This document shows, piece after piece, positions 22,475 to 34,899 of a stretch of 64,000 nucleotides of DNA (within the stretch, counting starts at the first letter, position 1; every line of letters begins with the position of its first letter). Both the position numbers and the translations under genes were made by a program. The notes beneath the pieces are model-generated. The model did not search any database. It was not told the origin of the DNA and worked only from the letters and a program-made list of their open reading frames with translations. The DNA is from Glandiceps talaboti (taxonomy: Eukaryota; Hemichordata; Enteropneusta; Spengelidae), in the NCBI RefSeq assembly GCF_964340395.1, contig NC_135565.1:7736742-7800741 (forward strand), in the 5' to 3' direction.

Positions 22475-24400
22475 TGTGCAATACTCAATCCAATACAGAT
22501 GACATCAAGAAATAACAATAATGATTGTAACTCATGTGTTGTGGGATGTATTTGAAAGAAACTATGCACTCTCCATAGACAAAGAAAAAAAAAACATCCA
22601 CATCGGCCAATATATTAATTCTGCCATTGTATATATATATATATTATCCTACACATGCAAATTCTCATCCATCCAGCCACACAAACAGGCATACTACATA
22701 CATACAGACGAACAGACGTACGTACCTACATACCTACATACATACATACATACATACTTGTTTGAGGTAATTACTTTTCAATTATCTACGTATTCAAACA
22801 ATGCAAGACATAAAAATTTGAATAATCAAACTGCAGTGTTATACAACTTCATTTACATCATGAGAAATGTTAACACATATACTATTGGACTCAAACAAAA
22901 AATATATCCTAGGTTTAATAATACTTAACTAGCTAATAAATAGCACGAATTTGCTCCTTATGGTGTAAAGCTATAATTCTAACATTTCACAAAGAAGTTT
23001 TTTTAAACAATAGTTGTGTGGCTGTTGGTATTTTATTCTTTTTGCATGTCGAATGTCGTAGCAACATTTTAGTAATTTTAGAATCCAAAATGGCCGCCAA
23101 AAATTGCATGAAAGACTATCGATCTCTTGTACATAAGATGACGATCGTCCAGATTCTTGTTTATCATTTCAACTAAACAGGCAAAGCATGCCATATATGG
23201 CAAAGTATTGAGTGATCTGAATAACCCTAATTTCAGGAAAATTGATTTTGTATAGTATACTTCAATTACAGGATGAACAGCTTGTTAGAAAAACATATCA
23301 CTTGAACAAACACATGATGTTCAATATTAGTCTAAAATAGAGATTCACAACGTGCTATAGGCCAAAACAGGCATTCAGTTAGGTCAGGCTGATCGGGAGG
23401 TTTGTCACCAAAACACGATTAAACTTTCCCATTTCATTGTTTTTTCTTTGATTAACTTTTGTATAATGTAATATCTATCATCAATAGATCACGTGACTAT
23501 TTTCACATTTACAATGTGTATGTTTTTGTCCAATGAAATTGACAACATGAAGGAAATCTATATAGTTGTTTTTTCTCGTGTAAGTAATATGCCTTGCGAA
23601 TAATGAACTTACCTATAATGCTTAAGTCATGAATTGGGTAATTTAATTTTTTTTTAAAACATCACGTGACCACACATTGCTTATGAAGTCACCGTTAAGA
23701 TATTTAAAAGAAGTAACTTCAAGTTTATAAACCCGGTGTTATGGTAAGAATTCGCAAGATCGATTTTGATTTTTCACATAATATTAAAGTACATTACAAA
23801 CCAGTCCATACCACTTCCACATAAATCATTTGTACATCCCTATTTTTGGAATATACTAAACTTCCAGTTCATATAACTGGAGTATTATTTTAATTTTCCA
23901 AACAAACAGACAACAACATATTTACTGAAAATTCTTAAAATAAGGTAATATTATAATTTGAAACTGTGTTCACTTAGGTGTTCTGAAGTTTGGATGTGGA
24001 CCGAAATCAATTTGATTGGCTATATTGCACCATACTTTATGATTTGTTACACAAAATATGTTTACCCACAGGTGATTCAGTACATCTCATTGTGAAAAAT
24101 GTTATAATTAAGTCGCTATATCTAATAACAGTTTTTTAAAAATGTACCAACTGTAACTGTCAAAATTTATTCATATTTCCTCGTTCAATATTTCTTATCA
24201 AAGGATCGACTTGAAATGAATTGTACAGGGTAGTCTAATCATGGGATAAGACATTATTCAGCATAGCACTTGACACTTTTTACTAGTACATAGAATGTAT
24301 ATAGATATACACACCCCACAATGTCATTCCTTCAAAACCCCGTGTGATTGCGACAACAAATCCATTTCCATTCATATATATGTCCAATCAGCGTGTAAGT
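22475..24400. other. No recognisable gene
   Basis: Contains short AT and CATA tracts (22,628-22,642 and 22,725-22,756). I looked for post-GPS exons (membrane segments, PLAT) on the plus strand and saw none. The 135-codon open frame at 22,521-22,928 is mostly simple sequence. Confidence 0.45.
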
Positions 24401-24745
24401 TTAGTTTTGGTACACTTCTCCAGGACTCGAAACGCCAAACACAGTCCCATCGGCCAATGCGTCTATTGATATCATACAGCAGGAATTGTTGATTGGGGCC
24501 GACCAGCTAAAATATCGTGCAGGACTGGTTCTTAGTGTGTGATTTACGTCTAAACCTAGAAGTTCACCACTGCTCAGTACTATCAAATCGATGATGAGGT
24601 TGGCATCGTCAACTGGACCCTCTAACATTAGTTCTGAATTGATCCCAGTAACTCCGACGTATATATGTTATTGTCATCACATACAATATAAACTGCTTCT
24701 GTTGGATGTGGATAAACACGAAATCGCACAATTTGCAATGGTGTA
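24401..24745 (-). pseudogene. Tectonin-like repeat block, degenerate copy
   Basis: Read on the minus strand, the open frame from 24,670 down gives YVGVTGINSELML, then SSGELLGLDVNHTL, SWSAPINNSCCMIS and ADGTVFGVSSPGEVY. This is the rhythm of beta-propeller (tectonin-like) repeats: G-x-LLGV, a Trp, SCCxIS, DG-x-x-x-GV. Upstream, FRVYPHPTEAVYIVCDDNNI reads in another frame, so the block is either frame-shifted or split by an unseen intron. It is clearly related to 25,868-26,490. The family name is tentative; the internal relationship is not. Confidence 0.4.
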
Positions 24746-25867
24746 AACAAATGCAGGATACAGAGAGACAGACGGACAATTAATGGTAAAGAATATTATT
24801 AACTTGTATTTAACGGTTGCAATGTTTTGTGATTATGGGCACCGCCACAATTACAAAGGCAGTCCAACCGCTGCTTAAAACCTAGTCTAGTTCCTATACC
24901 TGTCGTACGTTCTATACTTTCACTCCTCGGATCGTAGTGAGGTCGTAACGCTTATAGAAAACTACTTCTCTACTTTAAAAAAAGGCAATTCCTGGTTATG
25001 GTGTTTGAAGAGGAGTTGGTCCTACAGGCGTGAAGTGATATTGGTGACAACATAGTGAAGAAGGAATGTTGAAATGGGGCCAGACAATGCTGGCGGTGTG
25101 GTGACCTGTGCCAATCTAGTCTCCGAGAGTTCTGCTCTTGAGCTCTACAAAGCCTAGATGCAATCAAGGGAATTAACCAACTTTAACATATTTATCTACT
25201 TATAGCAGTGGAATACACCAAATGTTCTTAAAACTATATGGCAGTAGCAGTATTATCCTCACCGTCAACTCAAAGTCTCGTGTTCCTATTCACGCCCGAT
25301 AGCATTAACCCAGTGGATATTTTTTTTAGAAATACCTGAAGATAAGGAGGGGGGGGGGTCATGACTTAGAGAAAAGAAATATTGAGGGAGGGCCATCTTT
25401 TAGACAATGGAATCGGGGTAACATAACATTTTACACAACAGAGCTTTAGCTTCATCATTGTTTTCCTTGTAACTACTAAAGGCTCCCTTATACGACAATT
25501 CTTTGGTAATATATCTGCAGCAAGCGAGCGCACAATGCATGTAATTTTTGTTACACGTGTAGTAATGAAATAAACACTTTTTTATTTACAATATGTCGTG
25601 CACATAATCTACATACAAACACTGTTTACATTCCATGGCCACATCCTTCTAACTTCGTTCACCTTACCTTGAATGTCTACGGCAATTATAGGGTCCACTC
25701 TAAAACGCATCGAGTTTAAATCTGTGTAGAACATTAATGAGATCATAATACTATATGACAAAAATTAACATTTGCAAAATAACACTATCAAGTCGAAAAT
25801 GTATTGCCACGTATTGTACGTACTACGGTATATTGTTCGTCTGGTCATGGCGAGAATAGAGGTATTT
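24746..25867. other. No recognisable gene between the tectonin-like blocks
   Basis: Contains a poly-G run at 25,350-25,358 and no supported exon. Confidence 0.35.
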
Positions 25868-26490
25868 TAGTTTTTAGCCAATAGAAAAAGTTCAATACTT
25901 GACGATTCACTGATAAATGTAAAGCTAACGTCAATCCATGAATAGTTCCCTAAATCCAGGGTCATTGGAGACAATCCAGTACCATCAGGGGTTTGCATGA
26001 AGATGTCATCGCCAAGAACCGTCAATGCCAGTAGTGAAGGAAAGAATACAAGTGTTCGCACTTTACCATACTTAAAGATGGGGTCAGACCAATCGCTGTT
26101 AATAGTAGCTCGAGTTACTAATATAGTTGTTAACATTAACACCATAAATTTGATCAAGTGAATCTGCTGTTGCGGATATTACACAGCAGCTTCCATCTAT
26201 AACAATCCAGTTCAACATATCTATAGATTCCATCACCTGCAACTCATGACTTGAGCTGACACCGAGTAATGTACCGCCGTTCCAAATATCTATGTCTAAC
26301 GTTACTATTGATGCTAACTGAAATGGGCCATACATTTGGAAAGTTCCTGCATATCCAACGTATATATCCTAGCCACTACTAGACAACATGGTAATATCAG
26401 TATCTCTCTGTATATCCCTTGGCAGTCTTGGTCTGTTAGGTAGACCTCGTTTAGGTATCTGAATTCTCGGATACCACGAATTGTTCTGTG
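25868..26490 (-). pseudogene. Tectonin-like repeat block with stop and frameshift
   Basis: On the minus strand the frame NNSWYPRIQIP ... DITMLSSSG meets TAG at about 26,371-26,369 and resumes as DIYVGYAGTFQMYGPF. It continues through GGTLLGVSSSHEL, LNWIVIDGSCCVIS and IYGVNVNN, then stops at about 26,095. The next frame carries on the same pattern with INSDWSDPIFKYG and LLALTVLGDDIFM, ending LLAKN-stop at 25,868. The TAG could instead be the AG of an acceptor (GTGGCTAG/GAT). The change of frame near 26,110 has no evident intron and looks like a one-base indel. A decayed gene, or an assembly error, is the simplest reading. Confidence 0.42.
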
Positions 26491-26744
26491 AATAGAACAA
26501 GTCATTGTAAATGATAATCATTTCTCGACAACCCGGAGACATACTTTATTTTATAATACATGCATTTGTTGCGTCGTGATTCGTCAATACATTGTCACGT
26601 GGTATTACTCGTTGTAATGCTGTTGCAATCGAAATGACATCCCCGGTCAATGGTTCATTCATCCACTATCTGTAACTGCAATTTTATTTTTGCGATCAGA
26701 CAACCAACAACATATTCACCAAAAATGATAAAATACCAATAATC

Positions 26745-29400
26745 GAACGTTATGTGTATAAATGGGGTCTATTTTAACTATAACTAGTTCAGTGTAAATC
26801 CTGCAGCTGCAAAGATTGTAACCAGTGTCTGCTCAATGGCAATTGCCTATCAACCACATTACATCAATTGAATGCATATGAGCAGCGTGAAAAGGAATAG
26901 ACACAACTATGATTTTCAAGATAAATTCAATTGATAAGACCCCTGTATATAAACAACTACGTACTCTCTTTGAAAGCTGAATTCAAACAATCAACACCAC
27001 ATGTGGTATCTGATTACAGGAGGTCACAAAATACAACGACTCCTTACCTACATTGACTGAAGTTGATTTATTTAGAATAGCTGTACACATACCCTAATTA
27101 CATCAACTTCAGTGTACCTAGTAAGGCATCGTCGTATTATACGTTGCCCTGTAATCAAATACCACACTTGGCTTTGAGTGTTTGAATTGAACAGTCTTAT
27201 CAATTGAGTTTATTTTGACAATCACAAGTGTGTCTAATCCTTTCACACTGGTCATATGAATTCAATTGTAATATACAGTGCACAAGTCACAACAAATAAC
27301 AATAAACAAAACTGTACTTCGGACTAATAGAGAACACATTCAAACAGTAAGTCTCAAACCATTAACATACATTTACTCATAAAAGTCTTTAGTTTAGCAT
27401 ATACATGTATATATTTACAAGAATGAATAGACGAACCAGCAAACTCTTTACAAATGATAAGTATACAGTGCTATATTTTGAACAACTGGTACGAATCCAT
27501 TCCTCATTCGCTTCTTCCTTATCCATGATTTGATATTGTGGCACAACCCCAATGGTACAAGTTAAAGTAAACATTCCCTACTTTGTACGCTGTTTTCGCC
27601 ATCGTCGCAAACCACGGCCTGTTTTACGGCAACGTTCTTAACGAGCCTCCTACTGGCCGTGGATGCATTCATCTACTATATCCATATTTATGGCATAGCT
27701 AATTTATTCGTTTTGTACGTAAACACTATAACCAATGAGATTGTCCCTTGCATACCACAAGAACTTGGTAAGTACATTGAAGACTGACTTGGCCAAGTTG
27801 GGTTCTTGTTGCTGAAATTTTATTTTTGCCATCCTACAAACAAGATTAGATTGATACATGTATGAACATAAAATAATGATCTATAAATCTTGCCTCGAAC
27901 TGTCAAGTTGGGTTAGTGAGAGCATGGATTTGTTGTACCCTCAGAGTTTGTAGCAAGTAGGTCTTGCTGCTAGACGTTCGGGCTTTCTTTCCATACAATA
28001 AGAGAATGAAGTTCGCAGTGAGGGCTTGCCCGAACGTCTAGCTAATGTCATTTTCACTCTTGACATTCCATTGAGATGACATATGGTCGTGGGTTGGACC
28101 ATGTATGCATAAATATATGATAATATATTCATGACCTCTATAATGCTAATGCTCTATAATACTAATGTCCAATATGACAAACTACTAACTATTATGTCTT
28201 ATCAGTTTATGGTAATTGTGAGTGTGATTAGTGTGTGGACGTTGTCATTCACACATTGCATGGGTGGTTATTTTTACAAGTCTCCTGAATATGCATGAAA
28301 AAATAGCTATTGTCCTCTGTTTGTGCTTGTCGCCAATGCAGTTCTCTGATTGGCAGTTATTTATACCCCTGAACTGCAGAGATGACTTTTGCTAGACCTC
28401 GGATGTTCCATCTTCGATAGCGATGTTCGTTTGAACTCCGGGACGACTGCATTCATAACCCGTAATAGTATTAATACTCTGTACAGCACCAGTTTATCAG
28501 CCATTAATATAAATGTTCAACAAATCTTTCCCCGTTCTTATTTTATACTTTTTAACCCCGTCAAATATTGGTTATCCTAGTAGATTTAAATGAGACTAGT
28601 AACTTTTACTCGAGTATTTTGAATAGCTCGTTCACATTCATTCAATGCATGCAGCTGTACAACCTTTGCTGTTCACGCTAGCTGTGTTGGACTCAGTTGA
28701 TCATCGTTGCTGACCACGGCCTCTTTTAATGCAGCGTCAAAAAATCGCCATGTGAAAAGTCCATCATTTCTGTTTCACTCCCCAAGTATTAATTTTATTT
28801 CGAAATATACTGGTAGAAATAATAACTCTGGTTTCCGAGAATGGTTTTCTTGGCCATTATCAAAGTCACCTTCAGGGATTACTTTAGCACAAGTGCGACA
28901 AAAGAATATTTCTCTACAACCATGTGAACTACATGCTACATAAGTAGCATAAATTAAAGATTACATATAGTAATCTCCACTCTCTTCCAATAAATTTCAT
29001 CGACATGCACCTCCTCAATCAGAGGTTTTCCAATTGGGAGACCATACAACAAAGTACTACTTTTTACAGTTTGTTCTATTTTTCAACTGACAGCGTGGGT
29101 AAATGTTCATTCCTTTATCCCCATTTGACAGCTGGAACATTCTTTTGATTTGGGCATTCAATGATCCGACTAAGTAAGTGTACAACTACAATTTGTTTCC
29201 CCAGATTCTTTTATATGGTTTCAACTTTGGAAAGAAAATCCTAATTCACCTTGTCTCCCAGCAACCTTTTGTGTTAACCATTCTTGGATTGCAGACTTTT
29301 CAACTGTGTGAACGAATAGATAGACCTACTTAAAAGGTACATGTCACCATAGCGGCAAAGGAACACAATAGACAATAATCTGATTAGAAATGCAATCAAA
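26745..29400. mobile_element. Unnamed transposon family, long copy
   Basis: The segments 26,745-27,600 and about 28,830-29,400 recur in inverted orientation at 35,715-37,050, where they are fused. Its distal part, 26,860-27,275, is itself a large imperfect palindrome centred near 27,085: AATTGATAAGACCCC is echoed inversely by CTTATCAATTGAG, and TGATTACAGGAGG by CCTGTAATCA. On the minus strand at ~28,830-29,030 two short peptide-like stretches are shared with the other copy (KPLIEEVHVDEIYWKR and REIFFCRTCAKVIPEG). This hints at a dead coding region with a Cys-rich motif. Confidence 0.6.
27969..28042. repeat. 15-bp perfect inverted repeat
   Basis: GCTAGACGTTCGGGC at 27,969-27,983 is exactly complemented at 28,028-28,042, with a 44-base spacer. 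It lies inside the 1.2 kb stretch missing from the short transposon copy and may mark a nested element. Confidence 0.8.
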
Positions 29401-29852
29401 ATACAAAGTATGAAGGAAATAAATATACTGGAAATAATCACTGCGCTGTAATGATAAAATATAAAGTGATGAAATTCACTTAAAAACTATTGCCTGGAAG
29501 CCACGGGCCGAAAGCACGGACAACGGACTCCAAACAGTTTTCGTGTAAATAGACATTGAATTGCAGGTGTTCGTGTCCACATTCAATATAATAAGCAGTA
29601 AATGCTATCAGAACATGCCTTGTCAAAACCAGTAGTTTATTTAATAAAAGGCAACCATCTATTATGTAAGAAGTCAAGTACAGACATGTTTATTGTATTA
29701 AAGAGAATTCATATGTTTATCTACATTCTATTATTGAACTATATTGTTCTATATGATGAACAAAATTTCCATCTATGCCAAACAAAAAAAAACAATTCGT
29801 CTAAATCGTATCATTATAGGTATTATATAGGCTAAAAGACAATATACAATGC

Positions 29853-30362
29853 ACAAATACGTATCACACTCGGAATACAACGAGAGATAACTTTTACATT
29901 CCAAAAGTAAATCTTACTTTGACGCAACACAATTTCCAGTATGCAGCTGCAAAACATTGGAACTCCTTACCTGAAGAATTGAAAAAAATACAATCCAGGA
30001 CTACTTTTAAATCTCAGTTAAAACAGTATTTGTTACAAAATTAATTCAGCTTTTTCTACCTTACATTGCATTTAATGCCATTTGTTATTTTTTTTTTGAT
30101 GAGAACGCGTTTTGTTTTGTTTGTTTTTTGTTTGTTTTTGTTTTAATTTCAAATTTGTTTTTGTTTTTGCTTTGATTATTTTGTTTAATCAATTGTAGTA
30201 TGGGCCACAAACTTGACTAGTTTGTTTCAAACTATTTTTGTGGTCCAGCCATAAACTCTGTATTCATCCATCAGTTTATGTGTAATATTTATTCCACTGT
30301 CTTTTTTACTTTCTCTCTTGTTATGTTGATATGATTTTGAGTTTGTGGCAAATAAAATACTA
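29853..30362 (+). mobile_element. LINE 3' end: reverse-transcriptase tail plus 3' UTR
   Basis: The frame from about 29,853 reads DNFYIPKVNLTLTQHNFQYA, then AAAKHWNSLPEELKKI and FKSQLKQYLLQN, stopping at 30,042-30,044. The W-N-S-L-P ... FK-x-x-L-K pattern is the hallmark of the extreme C-terminus of CR1/L2/RTE-type LINE polymerases. A T-rich 3' UTR follows, ending near 30,355 with GTGGCAAATAAAATAC, a typical LINE tail with AATAAA. The 5' part is missing or unrecognisable, so it is a truncated, dead insertion. Confidence 0.8.
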
Positions 30363-30756
30363 TACACACATACATAATCAAAACTATGCATTCAACAAAG
30401 GTTATATATCGACATATTGAATACCATTTTTTTCCGTTCATTGCATTCCCAAATGAAATGGAAACCATTTTGATGAATTAAAAAAGTATGAAATGAAGTA
30501 TATCATATGAATTTGTTGGGAAGTGTAATGCTGAGCCCCAAACTTAGGTGATGAAGTAAATACGAATTTAAATGTGCAAGAAGTGATCAACTCTAGATTC
30601 TAATACAGACCTGTCAGTGACCCCACCAGGCGTATATACAATGCAGGTTAGATATTCATGGCTTTAAAATATATGTTATGATAATATGTGTTATTAAAAT
30701 TTTTGAAGAGTTAGAAATGCCGTAAATCATATTGTTTATTCATAAATTGGTATCAT
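30363..30756. other. No gene; 3' flank of the transporter gene
   Basis: Unique AT-rich sequence between the LINE remnant and the convergent end of the minus-strand transporter. Confidence 0.5.
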
Positions 30757-30762
30757 TTTATT
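30757..30762 (-). terminator. Poly(A) signal AATAAA of the transporter gene
   Basis: Minus-strand AATAAA about 40 bases past the stop codon of the SLC35G-like gene, at normal spacing for a short 3' UTR. Confidence 0.6.
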
Positions 30763-30801
30763 TCTGCTTGCGTAAATATTGCATTTATTTGACATGGATT
30801 A

Positions 30802-31920
30802 TCAATCTCTATTTTGCAGACTCCCAAAATTTGATGTGTCTTCATCTATATCACTGGATTCCTTCAAGACGGTTTCCCTTTCACGGTCATTGTGCTTCGA
30901 GTGTCTTGTCCATTTGATGAGAGCGACTACGACAGAGCTGCATACTATGAGGACAGCTCCGATAATCTGTAAAACGTTTGGTTTCACAGAAAAAATTGTT
31001 ACTTGATATATATACGATACAAATAATTGAAAGTTCAAAATCATGGAAATCGGAGCAGCTGCCTCGACTTGTAAGCTTCTGTAGAGCGGATAGAGCAAAA
31101 GCATGTCAAGTACAACACAGCCTGCGACTGTTGCGGTCAATCTTATTTCCATTGACCATATCGGACTAACTGGGGTAGAAAATAGAAATATAGTGGACAG
31201 GAATAGTCCTACAGATGCATCGTATATCAGTCGACATGGAATTGTAAAATTGTCCTTCAGAGATCTTGCTAAAGTTAAAAAAAACGCAAAAGAAACAGCA
31301 CTGCCTACAGCCATCGAAAAGCCCATCACTCTGGAGTACACAGTACTATCTGTCCAAGGCTTTTTGAGATCTGAATCAGAGTTATCTTCTTCAGAAGTGT
31401 TTAAGACGGGAACGGCAACTAACGCCACAGCAACTACGTTCAAAAGCGTGACAAGTATTTCAACTAATGGCCACCTTTCATGCAAAAATACAAGGGCTGC
31501 CAACGCCGTCAGTATGGGTAAAATGCCTTGAACAACAGCCGTTACGTCACCTAATGGTAGTAACTTGTACGTATAAAACACTAAAGTTACTGTTAGCCAC
31601 CTAAAAAGCCCAGCAAAGAGCAACGTCACAATACTCCGTATTCCTATAGTTAACACATTTTCCCTTTGTAGGAGGCAAATGAATAGTGTAATTGCCGTTA
31701 AAGGTAGGTAAATTAGGAAAAGGATCTGTATAGCTGGTATTCCTTGAAGTTCAGCAGCAGTTGTCAACATGGAGACAGTTGACATCAGAAAACTCGTAAC
31801 CAAAGCCAATACAATGCCTTGCACAGCTTTCATCTTCCCCAGACACACAGAGCCAATGCCACGTTCTTCTAGATGTCCAACACTATTGGACGGTGGAACA
31901 CAGTTTCCATTCGCTGACAT
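30802..31920 (-). CDS. SLC35G-like EamA/DMT multi-pass transporter
   Basis: Single-exon frame of 372 residues from ATG at 31,920 (MSANGNCVPPSN). About ten hydrophobic segments form two EamA repeats, roughly residues 33-172 and 199-336, separated by an acidic loop (TSEEDNSDSD) and followed by a charged cytosolic tail. Repeat 1 carries the family pattern FYTYKLLPLGDVTAVVQGIL, then FLHERW, close to the Y-A-x-x-x-x-x-AD and L-x-E-K/R positions of SLC35G members. Repeat 2 has YRSLQVEAAAPISMI. The family's vertebrate members are 335-365 residues, and SLC35G1 has been linked to STIM1 and store-operated calcium entry. The substrate here is unknown. It is intact, with no frameshift. The lack of introns beside intron-rich genes suggests an old retrocopy or the naturally intron-poor state of this family. 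Which SLC35G paralogue it is cannot be told by eye. Confidence 0.88.
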   Translation of the reverse strand: MSANGNCVPPSNSVGHLEERGIGSVCLGKMKAVQGIVLALVTSFLMSTVSMLTTAAELQGIPAIQILFLIYLPLTAITLFICLLQRENVLTIGIRSIVTLLFAGLFRWLTVTLVFYTYKLLPLGDVTAVVQGILPILTALAALVFLHERWPLVEILVTLLNVVAVALVAVPVLNTSEEDNSDSDLKKPWTDSTVYSRVMGFSMAVGSAVSFAFFLTLARSLKDNFTIPCRLIYDASVGLFLSTIFLFSTPVSPIWSMEIRLTATVAGCVVLDMLLLYPLYRSLQVEAAAPISMILNFQLFVSYIYQVTIFSVKPNVLQIIGAVLIVCSSVVVALIKWTRHSKHNDRERETVLKESSDIDEDTSNFGSLQNRD

Positions 31921-33146
31921 GGTTGTTTGTAATCACTACACCTATAGGAGTGAACATAATATTTTGTATAACCTATTAGTAAGTGTTATCATGACAACCT
32001 AATCAAAGCATACGTTAGATAACTTGAAAGTAGTGTCCGTCTATCGTCTTGAATATAGCATAGATGAACAAGTATTCATAGTTTTCGACACAGGAAAGAG
32101 AAATAAAAAAAATCCTCTCTTCTAGCATGAAATCAGCTCATTTTCAAAACAAATCAAGGATGTAAGTTTCAAGGAATGCTCTATGCCACACTCAGGATAC
32201 AACTAAAAAGTAAACATATAAAGCTCACGTGTCGCCGTGCGTACTATTTACCGAAAGAACCTATTCAAATCCCCTCGTTCAAGTCCCCGTTCCCCCACCA
32301 AATACCCCCCCCCCCTCAGGTTAAGTCTACGTATATCTGTTCAGTAAGTATGGAGCGATCGATGATGGCAGCAAGGTTAACGTCTCGCACTCCAATAAAT
32401 TAACGAGCAGAACGGAAATGTAAAGGATGACACAAGACAGCAGTTTGGTATGTCAGGGATAGAAATCTAGTTTTGTATTTTCAAAGCCCAGTTTGTCACT
32501 ATACAACTACATGTACTCACTACTCGTGCAGCATCTACCACAGTCACATTTACCGAACCAGGAAAATGGGCTAACCAGTGTAGCTTACTGGGTCAGTGAG
32601 CGTGGGGGCGTCGGCTACGAAATCGCGAGAGCACGGCGTACTCTCTCCCCGAAATTACAGCATCCAGTGAGTCCCCAGGATGACTGACGAAATCTCGGAA
32701 AATCTCCCCATTTTATACACTAGATCCCATCCAAAATTAAGCCATTTGACTACAAAAATATATTCATGATGTTTCAGGGTCGTATTAAAAGTTTGGGATT
32801 AGCTATAAAATATGCCCCATGTGACCTATCTACATGTCTGAACGTTACCGTGTGTTGCCGACTTCTAGTGCTACTCCCGGTCAACTCCACGAAGTCATTA
32901 CTATAAGAAATAACGAAAAACAACCTAACACTAGATACTTGGCATATGATAATATCCGACCGCTACACATGTTACTTTTGCACTCCTAAACATAGATCAT
33001 AACATGCTAGTACACTCACCATAGATGTGCTGCCGTACTGATCATCAAGGCCACAGCTATAAAGTGTCTTACAGCTGCTCTGCTAAGCACAAGTCTAACT
33101 GAAGAGTAACAATGTAACACAATTGTTTGCTTATGTTGTGGTAGGA
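31921..33146. other. Upstream flank of the transporter; no further gene seen
   Basis: Promoter region of the minus-strand transporter is expected at 31,921-32,100, but I see no definite TATA box or initiator. A C-run lies at 32,306-32,317. The open frames at 32,176-32,403 and 32,493-32,687 show no domain. Confidence 0.35.
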
Positions 33147-34863
33147 GCCTTCAGTATTTACAGGGGGGGGGGGATCACACATGGTTTGTTTAAAAAAAAA
33201 CATGACCCTCCCCCATTCACCATTCGTAAAAAGCGACCCTCCCCTTTGTCCCATTTTGTAAAACATGACCCTCCCATGACATTTGCATATACTGAAAGTT
33301 AATCAATATTCCCATTATATGTATGTATGTATACATACAAATTAAAAGCTTATATAATGCAACGTAATAGTCTGTCTGGTCCTAAAAATAAACTTTCAAT
33401 GTATAGATTATATGTTGAGTTTTGGTCGAAAAATCTCCAACACACTTGACAATACAACAAAATATATAAACGGCATGCAAGTCTGCAATGAATACTTACA
33501 ACAGATGTGATCGTGGAGTTTGTTCTTTAGCAACTCCATTTGTGTACGGTCCTTTTCAAAATCTGTTGAACGGATTTTGAAATCTAACCGACAGAAGTCG
33601 CCTGTCGACTGTTAGTTCTGACAGGATACTAGTCCTGCTTACAGGTACACGCGTTTCACTCAACACCGTGACGGAGAAGGAAGGGCCGACTTACTCCATA
33701 TGCAAGCAGGACTAACAGCCTAAACAGGCTAATTGTTCATCACCGAAATGGGTACTAAAACTTTTCGTTTGACCATATCACTTTATGTAAGGAGGTCTAT
33801 GTAATGAACGAACCGACTACCAATTCATTAATTAATGTTTAACTTTTTACAATTATTAATACAATTTTGATGATAATTTACAATATAGAGTGACTTTAAT
33901 ATTGAACCAAGGCTATTCGGACATCTAATGTGATTTTCTCACTGCTACTCCACACTTTATCATGTATGTACCTTCAAACCAATCGGTGATCTGACACCAA
34001 CATGTAGGTCATATTAAATATGCAATCAGCCGGCTTTTCTGTAATACGGTAATGATGAAACCTTCAAATTGCAGTCGTCCATTTCAATATGGAAAAAGCC
34101 CAAATGAAGACTTTCGAGCGTCAACAAATAGTTACAGAATTGCAAGTCTGTGGATGTGACAAAACAACTGGTCAGGAGTGTGTTGGTAGTTTTTCAAGGG
34201 TAGCGGAGAAAATGTCCATGTCACTACAGGAAAGAGTATGTGGACAACATTTTGTGAAATTGGTGAATTCATAGACCATTAATGGACGGTCTATGTTAAA
34301 GCATATGAAAAATAGAATTCGACTTTTAGTGCAAAATTCAAAGTTAATCTATGAGCTTACACTCGAATTGTGTGTTACAACTTGACTAACATTCACAGAC
34401 ATAAACAAACTGACAAGAGAGTCGCGTGAACCTAGTGGACCTGGTGTTCATTTTTGTATCAGTGTTTGTCAGTTTGGTAGTGATAAGAAGTAAACTTTTT
34501 TAAGGCAACCTCAAAGAACTTTTCCATGGTACACCACTGATAAAATGACGTTCTGATCACAGGCGTTGCTATATAACTCCTGCAATGGTTGTAAAGTAAC
34601 AAATTTTAAAAAAAACTGGCTAGTGAACTTTCTCTTCTAAACTTACACAATCTAGTTAGTATCTAAAACGTGCTTTCAATATTGTGCATACTCCGGTCAC
34701 TTGTAACAGTTCCCTGATATCATTGTCATCATCATCATCACCATCATCATCATCGCCTTTACCTTCAGTATTGCCATTATCAGTGTTACTCTAATCTGAC
34801 TCACTGTTACTACTTGCGTCATTACATGTATCACTGTCCGTGTTCCCTATGACATTCAAAACT

Positions 34864-34899
<36 letters not shown>

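Noticed and set aside
31103-31531. 142-codon plus-strand frame
   Set aside because: Antisense shadow of the intact SLC35G-like gene.
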